In this document: piece after piece, positions 50,901-62,900 of the stretch
Layout: each line of letters opens with the position of its first letter
How positions within the stretch are numbered: the first letter of the stretch is position 1
Assembly (NCBI GenBank): GCA_030248225.1
Contig: JASANE010028637.1
Coordinates: forward strand, 1 to 64,000
Source: Trileptium ribeirensis
Taxonomy: Eukaryota; Nematoda; Enoplea; Enoplida; Thoracostomopsidae
Length of the DNA stretch: 64,000 nucleotides
Reading direction: 5' to 3'
Notes under the pieces: generated by a model
Told to the model about the DNA's origin: nothing
Seen by the model: the letters and a program-made list of their open reading frames with translations, nothing else
The model's database searches: none
Program-made: the position numbers and the translations under genes

Positions 50901-53900
50901 AAAAATGTTATTTTCGCCAGGAAGCCTCATTACTTAGCTATTTTAAACAACAAAAAATTTTGGCCTCACCCCCGCCATAAGGGGCTGGACATCCACATAG
51001 GTCCCGAATTGACAAAAACCGCAATGACTAATTGTACGACCTGTTTTTTCCGGGTAATGCAGCGGCTCGATGTTAGAAATTATGGCCGTAATTCTTTTTT
51101 GTGCAGAATTAGTCAGGTCTACACTTTGTTTTTAGCTACACAAATTTCGAATCTACACCAATCCTGGAGAGTGGGGGAGGCCGACATGGAATGAACCCCA
51201 TTTACCCCCCCCCCCGACCAAATTCTTTTTGGTCATTACTCGTTACTTATGCACGGTACATAAACGTTATTCATACATCATAGTTATCCCCTGGGTACCT
51301 GTTGAAAAAAAATTAACCCACGGACTTCTTGTTACTTATCTCGTCACCAGGATTAAAAGATCGATTTTAGCACATTTGATTAACCCCCCCCCCGACCATT
51401 GCTAGTTTGGGGCATGGTTGAGTGAGTACAAGTCTGTTAATTTGTCTGTTATGGTTCATTTCCATGAAGAAGAGAATGGTGAAACGATCAAAGCTCTATC
51501 TCACGGCCGACCTGTTGATCTCAGGCTTTTACCACCACCCCGACCACTACCAAAAATTTCGAAAAATCGGCCATGTGGCGGTATTTCGATGAAATTTCGC
51601 GCCTTTAGTTCATATTGTGGCATATTACATTGTGGCACTGCATTTCGGCCACATTGACACGAAATTATTGTTTTTTTTTAATTTAGAATTTTACCCCCCC
51701 CGCCGGACCACGTTACCAACCATGTACACGGGCGATTGGTATGCATGTACCATATTATTTTTGGATGAAATAATGTAAAGTGGATGGTGTGTAAAAGACA
51801 GTTGAGTGTTGCTTCTAGAATTTTCGAGTGGTTTTGAACGTCAAAAAATTACCCCCACGCCCGATCACATTATTTTTGAATCAAGTGGGAGCAAATTCTA
51901 TCGCGCTCAACCGTCGCAAAATTATCATCGGCCGGAAAATTGTAGTGCCCATTCTAATTTATAGCATTGCACTCGACAATCGCGAAGAAAAACTCGACGA
52001 AATTTATGAAGAAATCGAAAAAGAAATGACACTTATTGGATCAACTGCAATTGAAGACAAACTACAAGATGGTGTTCCAGAATCAATCGCTAATTTGGCT
52101 GCAGCAAATATTAAAATTTGGGTGTTAACCGGTGACAAGCAAGGTAAGTCAAAAAATAAACCCGTCATTAGAGTCACCGAATAAAAATAGTGATTTCGAT
52201 GATCTATTAGACACTTGAGCCCGAGAAAATATAATGCCCAGCCTCTTGGAGAATCAGATATTAACTACAGAGTTTTCGCCTCATTTAAAAATTTCTAAAC
52301 AGCGACGAACATAGTCACAGGTGTGTTGTGGCTAAACTTTGAAATTCGTTTTGGAATGGTGCTTGTCAGCATTCGTGGGTACCAAAATAATAAGTTGCTC
52401 ATCATATTCAGCCACGGTATAGATAGTTTTTTTCCAACACTGCATAAAGATCATTATAATGCCCATGGGAACATTAAATTCTTTTAGTAGTCTGATTTAA
52501 CTATACTTTATTGGTTTATCTGATATATGGGATTAAACCAGCTTCAAGATTTCACTTTTCTCTTTTAATAAGGTGATAGCGTTCATCATAAATTAAGGTT
52601 TTCCAAGTTAAACTGTTTGGCTGCAACGAGTTTTTTCTACACTCTGTTTTATGACCTTGTATGAGCAAGTAAGAAAAAAAATTGGATTATCTAAGTTTGT
52701 TGAACGCTAGTTTTGAGCAAACAGACTACCGCTTTTCGTAACATTATTGTTTTCACATCTTAATAATTTTGCCTAACAATATTGAAAACGGTACTGACGA
52801 ACACGAAGAAGTTGGTTCAACGTGCGTTTTAAGTTTTTTTTGCTTTTTGTAGAAACCGCAATCAATATCGGTTACTCGTGTCGACTGCTGACCGAAGATA
52901 TGCGCGAAATATTTGTTGTCGACGGTGAATCGTTCGACGCTGTTTATTCACAACTCCAAGATATCAAAGCGCAAATCGACGCCTACGACAACGAAACCAA
53001 CTATGCAGCAAACGCGAAAGTATCGAATAGTTCAACAACCAATTATCAAAAAAACGGAGTGACGTCGTTAGTACTAAAATTGTAGCTTTGACCAAACTGC
53101 ATTTCGTAATTGAATAAGTTTGTTGAAAACGATAGGGGAGCGGAACCAGAGTTCGCGACTGGAACCGGATTGTTAGTTGAGTTTAGTTTCTCCGGTCAAA
53201 TTTTAGTTTCCATATACATTTTTCTTACCTGTTCGATTTTGACGGAACTGGCGATAATCTATTAGTATTTTGCTATGAAAATGCGCCTTTAATCTTTGGC
53301 GTTTCCACGTTGTCAACAACTTTCGTTTTCAAGATTCTTTGTTAAAATATTCCGGCGCTAAATACGCTTTAGGCGTGTAATAATGAAAGTGAACATTACG
53401 TTGGTGGAAGTTACATTCACTGAGAAAAATTAAACCGAATCTGTCCATTCTAAATTTCCAAACGTCATTTTTAAGTAAATTCCAATAAAAAGCACCACAC
53501 GTTTATTGACTTGGATTGCTTTGATCGGCGTATGCAAATGTTGTTGGCTTTGCCATGGATTCGGAATGCTGCCAGTTCTCAATTTCTGGCCTATCATAGT
53601 TCACCCGCTGTAGTTTCTAGAAATATTTCTAATTTTGACCAAATAGTACACAACAACCCGGTAGTTCTGAGTGGAAAGGTGCATTTTATTGCAAATGCGA
53701 CATGCCATTTTGCTGCTAATTTCCAAGTCGTTTTGTGCCATGTAGCAATTTGTGCCTAGAATGTAACCAGATTTGGCGCTCCTCACGAAAGTTTGGCTAC
53801 GGGGGTGCGCGGTCTGATTATTGTAAGAATTTGTGGAAATAATATATCCCCCTAATATTTTACAAGTAGGTTGGCAAAGCTAGATTGCTTCCCTGAAAAA

Positions 53901-56900
53901 CACACATTGCTGTCAGATTCAGCTGAAATCAACCAACTTACCTAACACTTAATTTTCTGATATTAGCCTGAGCAGCTATTTAGGAGTCAGGCAACCGTGT
54001 ATCATCTTACTGCTTGCATAAAAATGAGATCACTCGTCACAAAAACTTACTTATAATCTTTCTCTTCAGTACTTAAATACTGAAACTACTGCATTATGTT
54101 CACAACGGTGGTCAGCATTGTAAGCTGTTTCAATTCAGGGTACCAAATTAAATTATTGGCCCGGACTTAGTCTGTGTGTGTCGTGTTGTTTACATATTTT
54201 TGCCTACTACGTATATAAACACGAAGTGTAAATCACATCCCAACTCTGTTGAAACCGAATAAACGTGAAACGACTTGAAATATTTAGATACCGAATAAAC
54301 TGTCACAATAAAGAAAAGTATGAATTTCAAATTATCTAATTTGAATGACCTACCACTGAGGATAATTATTTAACTCTTATATTTAGTTACCTGTACAGCA
54401 ACGGATAACGTTTAAGATTGCTTGTCTCGTTTTTAAGTGTCTTCGTGGCAACGGACCTTCCTACTTAACTGATAAACTTTGTCTATGTGACAGCGAGCGA
54501 TTATTCTCCAGACAGCAACTGCAGGTTCCATCAAATATCGACTGCAGCTTTGAATGTTTCGCACCTGTGATTTGGAACGCTCTTCCTGTGTCTCTTAGGT
54601 CGAGAGATCTGACAATGACAATGTTTCGGCGACAGCTAAAGTCGCTCCTGTTTGATGTTGGCTTCAATTAGCTATCCCACTACTGTTGAGTAGGGCGATT
54701 ATCCTAATCGTGATTCAACTACAACCGACAATAGACAATAACTCGTTTCCGTAGCCGATTGGGATTTTGGCGCATCTAAATGAAGCATCTTTCAATTTTA
54801 ACCATCTTTGTGGTCAATTTTGCAGTGTAGCAGTCGACGCGTAAGAATCCGACGTGTCGTGGATATATAGCTAGTAGCTGCGTTGTTTAGCCATCCGCTT
54901 TTACATTCAAGATCAAGTAGGCATACTTTATATTTATCCTGTTGACAGTTGTTTTCATACTTAGTTAACTATTTTAGGTCCAACTCTGGTGGGCACGTGA
55001 TGTTTAGTAGCAATCAACACGCTGGAAGTCTAGGTGAAGCTGCGGACGAAGATGCCCTTGAGGGCTTTGCTCTCGTGATCAACGGTCACAGCTTGGTACG
55101 GTGACTATATGAGCATTGACACTGTATACCTGTATTTATATAAATTTGAAATTATTAATTTGTGTTTATGCAGCATGAAGTATTAACCATATCTTACTTA
55201 CTGGAACTACTGACATTATTTAGCGACATTTTTACTGTTTAAAAATTATTGATTTCTTACTTTACCCAACATGTCTTTGGCGAATCGGCGCAGCATATTG
55301 TGATGTTTGGCCAACTCTAGTTTATACGTAACAGAAAGCTGAAAAACTTATATTGCATGGTTGGCGGTTTCTCAGAAGATTATTTCTAAAGATACAACAG
55401 TTTTTTAGTTGTTTCGTTATCATTTAATTGAAATTTTAATTTTTTTAATTTAATATTCAATTGAATTCAATTTATTTTTCACTTTTTCAGACTCATGCTC
55501 TACACGAAGATCTCGAGCAGCTATTTCTTGAAATCGGTTGCGTTTGTAAAGCGGTAATTTGTTGCCGCGTGACACCGCTACAAAAAGCGTTGGTCGTCGA
55601 TCTCGTTAAGCGTAATAAAAAAGCGGTCACACTGTCGATCGGTGACGGTGCAAACGATGTTAGCATGATTAAAAGTAAGTTTTTCATTTCATGCGGCAAC
55701 ACTATTCACTATCAACGTGCGCAAATCATAATGGAACATCGTAATTTGTGCGCGTTCGCAGCTTTTACGATCATGAACTGGCTTGTAAAAACAACAACCC
55801 ATGTCTACGCACTTGCAGTGGACTGACGCAATACAGCTTAAAAATTTCTTACGAAATATCAGCACTCTGAAAAACGACGCGATTGATTCATACAACATAA
55901 CAAAGCAAACATAATTGCATTACTATGTGACGCAAGCTCTGCGCTGACCTTGTATGCAGTTAGCGGTTATAGCTGCGATTATTTTAGTCCACTGTTTGCG
56001 AACATTGTAAACTGAATATTATTGTCACTGAATCCTATTGCAATGCCTGAATGGGATGTCAGAAACGTCGTTTTGGGTTTTAAGTTTTGCGAATTATTTT
56101 GCGCTGCTATGGTATTTGTGTAATTTTTGCTTCACATTTTGGGGAAATGCTGAGAACTTAATTTGCCTAAATTGTACGTTTATCTTGTGACGTTTTTGTT
56201 GAGCACATATGTAGGACATTGGTTACAAATGGTAACGAGAATTATGGGTTGTGCTGCGGTATAATGATTATAAGCATTGACGTAACATACATAGAAGTCG
56301 CATTCTTTGAAAAAATTTTCAGTGTTATTTTCTTGTAATTTATGTCTCGCTTGCTCTTCTTTCAATAATGCAATAATTTATTATTCTACATTATTACTTA
56401 TTGTTAAAGTGGCACATATCGGCGTCGGTATATCGGGCCAAGAAGGAATGCAAGCGGTTCTGGCATCAGATTTTTCGATCGCTCAGTTTCGCTTCTTAGA
56501 ACGTTTACTACTTGTTCACGGACGGTGGTCGTATTTGCGAATGTCCAAATTTCTCCGATACTTCTTCTATAAAAATTTTGCCTTCACATTAGCTCACTTT
56601 TGGTTTGCCTTTTTCTGTGGTTATTCAGCACAAGTAAGTCGTTTACGTTTGCAGTTGTCGTTCTTGGCCATTATTTAGGCTTACTAGGTATTAGTTGACA
56701 GTTTTGTTCAAAGCAGCAATTGTAGTAAATTTATAACGATCCGTTACCTGTTCGCCACCTTTACGAAAATTACTGTCTGGTTTCTTTATTCGCTGAAAAT
56801 TTTGCCAGGGCCAATGACCGAGGCCCTGGTTTTCGCAACCAGAGGCGCTTGAGTGTAACACGTAGCATGGAATTGCAGCAATCAGATTGCTACCAAATGT

Positions 56901-59900
56901 AAATACAATTGCTCTGGTAAATACACAGAAGCTACCAAATGTAAATCCAATTGCTCTGGTAAATACACAGAAATCAGCATGTACTTGTTCAGTGGTACGT
57001 TCATTTCAGTTTCGAAGTGTTGGGTTTAAGTTTTAAGTTTAAAGGCAGAACGTTAGCGCATGAAGATCTATTCGCAGTTCCCAGAAGAATTTCAGCACAG
57101 TCTCGCATTTCACTATAAATTAATATTGGTAATAAGCACCTGAGTAACATACAATATATATTTTCATCAGTGTTATATTGCGAAAATGTAAATGTAGGTT
57201 GTTGGCGTGGTTTTGTTGCGTAGAGTATCAGTGTGGTAGTATTCTGCTCTGAAAGGCTTACGGTGCATTTTAATCCTTTCCACATGCGATAATTTCCACA
57301 CAATTATTTCAACCACAGGACTTTTGACAAAAATAGCTTCACTATAATGGCAAGGTTTTAACAAAAGTTTACATAACGCTCTGAGGAAGCGGCCTTAAAG
57401 AGAAGTATTCCTGGAATATGAAGTTTTGTGTAATTTATTTTGATATATGTAGTGCATCGGGATGTTGGTCAGTCTATCCTGCACAACACAAAAATAATAT
57501 TAACGTTAATTTAAGCATGGGTCAAAGACAAACAAATATATTTCACAGATGCTATTCTTTGTTTTCAGACAATGTACGACGCAGCATTTATCGCTTGCTA
57601 TAACTTGTTTTTCACAGCACTCCCGGTATTAGCGTTGGGTGTTTTCGACCAAGATGTTAATGACCGATTCAGTCTTAGGTATGAACCATTATTACTAGTA
57701 TTTCGCAAGCGAGGGTGAAACGGAGCTAGCGGGGTTACATTTTAAGGTATTTTGTGTAATGTAATCACCTGTAAGAGACTATGTCTGATGTATATCACCA
57801 TAAAACCTCTTGAACGCTGAACCCATTGAAAATCCTAAAACCTCGTCGGGCTTAAACCAATCGAAAACTACGGACAACGCATCAAGTATTTGTGCTAGAT
57901 TCCAGATAACTAAATCATCTTATTCAGCCTATCGGAAAACCCACACAGACAATTCTTGATGATCTGTAAGCAATACGTAGCCAAACAACTGAAGACATAA
58001 TATAGTGTAGATCGAGTTCGTCGACCATAAATCTGTTGAAAACCCGTGAAAAGGTATAGTATAGTCAAGTCGAACTGTAGATAGCAGAATCATCGTATCG
58101 CTTGAAAACCTAATAGGCATGCATTGTAAGGTAAAAACAAGCAACAACATTGCGAAATGTAAAAAATCGCTATTTCTGGAAAAGGATCGATGAACCATGT
58201 GGGCCCTGAAACGCTGGTACCCGTATGGCCAGATTTTTCAAAAAACCCTTAAAAAGCTGTTTCTTTTGGTCATTTTGACCTGGAACATGGGTTTGCAGCT
58301 GTTCGCGTTCAACTAAACGGCACATCGCCATCATTTTTGATGTTGAACCAAAAAATTGTTGAAATCTGCCCGTCCGAAAATGAGCCATGAATAATTGCAC
58401 TGACACACAAAAAGAAATATTCACGATTTTTCATCCTAGCGTCTTCATTGGAAACTCAGCTCGCTCTGTTTCAATTAGTACGTATTGCGAGATTATATTG
58501 ATTTAATGGTTTGGATTATATTTTTATATCGAAGTGTTGAAATTGCAGAGAAGCCTTTCGGTAATAAGGCAAGTTATGCGGTGTCCGCTTGAGTTGACAT
58601 TTTAGCCGTACTAATAAAAAATTTGAAAAATCGCTTAACTGCTTTGAGAGAATCAGCTTGACACTATTTGGTTGGTGACAGTCTACGGTTGAACTGTTTT
58701 TGGAGTAAAGAAAAGTTATTGAAATGGAACCAAATAAGTTTATACGTTAGAATCGTAATATTTGTAATGCACTTTCCGGTGTAGATATGTAACAGACTGC
58801 TTCTACGGCAAGTTGTTGCTTATTTGATTTGGCTTTGTCGGCAGTCACGGCATAAAGTTTTTAATTGTAATCTCGATCAGTAAGCAGCATTCGTGATGTT
58901 CATATGTTGGGTACATAGGCTTTCACACATGCAACGTAATTCCCTAATGTAGAGCGTAGAGATTATAATATTTAAAACTATTGCTTTTCTTTGTGCTTCA
59001 CCGTAAATCGGATATTTTTAATATCAATCATTGTTAATTTTAAAATTGTTGACTTAATTGTGATAATATTATTCATGGAAAAATGTTTAGGTATCCAAAA
59101 CTCTACGTTCCTGGTCAATATAATCTCTATTTTAACATGAGGATATTTGTTTATTCGGTTTTACACGGCATCATATCGTCGCTGGTGTTGTTCTTTATCC
59201 CATACGGAGCGTTTAAGTACGTGCTGTTTTATATTTTTTGTTCGTTTTAAAGTTATTTTCAATTATGTCCCGCAAATAAATATTGCTGCTGCTTCCGCTG
59301 AATACAAAAACTTTTACCACTAACCTATAGTTTATCGTTTTAATACATTATCATTACAGCCACGTTTACATCTAGTGTTTTACTGGTGACTGAATTATTT
59401 TGGTTTCACTCTTTGAAACAGGAATAGCAATCGATTTTGCAAACCTGCATCCTCCTGTGGAAAAATGTAACAGAAGCGTTAATTTTGACCTACTATCATT
59501 CCAAAATATACCGCAATCTCCTGTCAATGCCTTCGATTAAACATTGTGTTTATTGATCTAAGTATTTGTTTAAACATTACCTATTTCTTTCGTGTATTCT
59601 GTATATTGATGACAGAGTTTTGCAGAAGTAATTGTAGACCATGGTTTTAGCGGAAGCGCATTTATGTGGTATTTATGGACATGTTTTGAATTCATTGAAG
59701 CTAAAATACTTTTAAATTGTAGTATAACGGTAGTTGCCAGAAATAACTGTTGAACTTCGAAAATGACTTTCGAGTTTCGAACGAACGATCGAACATCGGA
59801 CAAATTATCTCTATCAAATCTCGGGTAACAATTATTGTAGGGCAATTTAAAAACACCGCGTTAAAGTTACAACAAAGTTAGAACTATTTACGAATAAAAT

Positions 59901-62900
59901 TTGAACTTTCTTAAACCAACGTTGAACCGCACTGATGTCTGATAGAGTACAGGTGCGCTGCATAATTATACCTTGTGACTAAGTCCTTGTTTTTCAAATG
60001 TACATATGTAAGATACAATAGTAATCTCATCAGCAGGGTCTTGCTTGGTGGGTGACGTGATCATTGAGCGTACTATTTCCGTACTTTTATTGTTTAGATA
60101 TGCCGTAAATCCGGGCGGATACGATATGGGCGCTCAGCATATTTTAGCATTTGTCGTCTTCACCGCGTTGGTTATTGTAGTGACAGCTCAGGTAAATTAT
60201 AAGCGTAAATTTTGCGTATGATGTTAAAATTTTATTTTTAGTTATTAAAGTCATGTTATAGATTTAACATTTCTCAACATTTTTATAGTGTACATACCCC
60301 AGTACGGGAAATGATTTATCATATTTTGAGAGTTATGTTGCTACTGCCCAGTCAGGAATATCTTTAGTTAGATTTTATATTATTCTAATGTCCGGTATAA
60401 CGTTGAACGCTGCGAAACGTTATCACTGCGTGTCTAAACTAAACTATTCATGACTAGCCACAATGATGTTGCTGATAGTAGATTTTTATTATAACTCGGA
60501 GATTTTCGAGTCTGAGAAAAATCCTTTCCTCTGAGTGGCCAGTTACATCACATAATGGAAATCTTAAGGGCGTGTTCACACTGCATTCGATCCTTCCCGA
60601 ATTTATATAGGAATTATTTTTCAGTTATTCCACTTTCATTGTTATCATCGTATTTAGGCTAAACAACTTTAAGCTGCTTTTAAGTTCATTCTAGTATGCT
60701 ATTTTTGTGTTTCCAGGAATATTAGAATTAGAGTTTTGGTTTATTGACGTAGGGTACAGTTCTGCGTATACGGAGATGTTGAAGCTTTAGTAATACGGAG
60801 GTGTCAAACACCAGTGATTCTCGACCAAATTTCATTGTGCGCACGAGGTTTCATTGTAAACTATTGCATCGGCTCTATATCTATACTATGAGTTTTAACC
60901 AAAAATCAAATCAAATGTCGCTAGTCGTGTATATCTTGAGAACTGTAAGACTGATACTGCATAGAATTTTTTCAACAGTTCATATATATTTTGCGACAGT
61001 AAATTTAACTCATGTTCACAAACCATCCTGTTTGAACCATAATTCGGCGCAAAACTGTTCCCCAACACGCAGCTTTGCGATGGAAATCCAGCAATTGTGT
61101 TCTCAAAAACTCAATGAAAATTACCAATTTTAGCAAAGGAAAATCTACCGGATTTGTATTACGGTGGCTTTGTTTGCTAGCACTGCCAGCTAAACCGCAG
61201 GACCGATTAATTTGTGACCTCAGTGTTATGTTAAATTTGTTCTTGAACCGAGACAAATACAAATGAAAAGCTCATAGGCATTAGATAACAATTTTCCTGC
61301 TAATTGAAAATCACAAAAATTCTGTTAGGACGCAAGGTGTCATTTTTGGTACTTTTTTCTGATTTTGCCAATTTTCTGATAGCTAAAAACCTATGAAATG
61401 TCTTTGAAAAGGGTTAGCGATTTGCTATCCGCTGTTACAAACTAGGATGGTCGATGTGCGCAGCTTAAGTTTAAGCTTAGCATTTGACTTAATGACTCAT
61501 TAAAGATTTGGTATTAAGATTAAGAAAGTCGATAAATATTATGTTCCATGAACAAAATGGCTATGAATAGACCACTTAACTTTAATTAACCTTATGACTA
61601 TTCATTTAACCAGCTGTATGGCTATTTATTACTAATGAATATTTCTTTAAATCTGAAAATCACAAAACCCCATAGGGGATTATCTACATGTAAGCTCTAA
61701 CCCCCTTGGGCGATACGCCGATTTACCACCTGTGAGTTAGCCCAATTCTGCCACTCTCTCGCGCTCCAGATGCGCAGAAAATTTAGACCAAATGGCAAAA
61801 GCGGAGAAAATGGAAAAACTGGATGGAAAATTTGAGTGCCGAAAAGGTTCGACAATAATTTATCCCCCTCGTGACGACGTCCCTCCCGCAAAAACCGGCT
61901 GATCCCTCTAGGATGCCTATGACCCTTCCCCTGCAAGTATCGCTATCGCCTTGGACCTCGAATCTCGTGCATGTATGCCCAACGTTGTCAGTTTCAACGA
62001 AAATAAGTCACATACAAGAATAAAATATAAAATACACAACAATGTTTAGAAAGTAAGGTTTAAAAAGACATATAAACAGTCTAATTGGTGCGAGTATTTT
62101 AAGCTACCCTGCTGAATAGCAATGTAGGCTAAATGCCTACACGTATTCTAATAAGAATCTAAATATATTGCCCAACTCTTATTTAAGAATACTGTAACAA
62201 AAACGCAAATTACTCCTACCTGCGAGTAAAAGAACCTTACCCGCAGGTAAAAAAATTACACGCGGGTAGGGAAAATTTACTAGCAGGTAAATAATTACCT
62301 GCCGATAGGAAAAAAATAACCCCAAGTAAATTATGTTGCCCGCAGGTAATTTTAAATGAATCGCAGTTAAATTGGAATTACTCTCAGGTAAAATAGCCTA
62401 CCTTGTAGGTAGCCTATCCGGTTTTTTAGAATAATTAATAGGATAAATTTATTCACGGGTAGGTCAAAAATTACCAGCTGGTAGAGGCCAGGCCAACCTT
62501 ATTTAAGAATACGGACCTTATTGAAGTTTTCTTAAATTTATCATAGGTTTTGGGTTGATCCAAAAACGCTGTTTTAAAGAGAAAATCTTCTACGCGCTAT
62601 GTTGCTTGAACAGCTGCTGCTTATATTTTAATATTATAGTTATGCTGCTACAAGTAACGAATTACCTCAGACAAAAGTCGCTTTCCTTAGGTTTTACGTA
62701 TAAAATTAAAGCCATGCTTTCTGTTAAACCAGATTAGGCTATCATCGATTACCTCAAAACGGATCAGCACGCGCAATCACAAAGCGCGATTGAGACCGAA
62801 TAGAAAAATATTTAGTCAATATATTCTGCCACGAGTTGAATTGCGTTTTAATGCAAAGGCATAAAAATTTTCGTGATGGTGCTATGTGTAACAAATTCCC

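Noticed and set aside
51828..51964. 5' extension of the TGDKQ exon
   Set aside because: The frame is open upstream to 51828 but the residues are not conserved and include the C-tract repeat; the acceptor at 51964 gives the family-like [12 protein letters not shown].
55675..55826. Read-through of the GDGAND exon to a stop at 55824
   Set aside because: A strong gtaagt follows MIK and the next exon resumes with AHIGVGISG as in homologues; the extension is intron.
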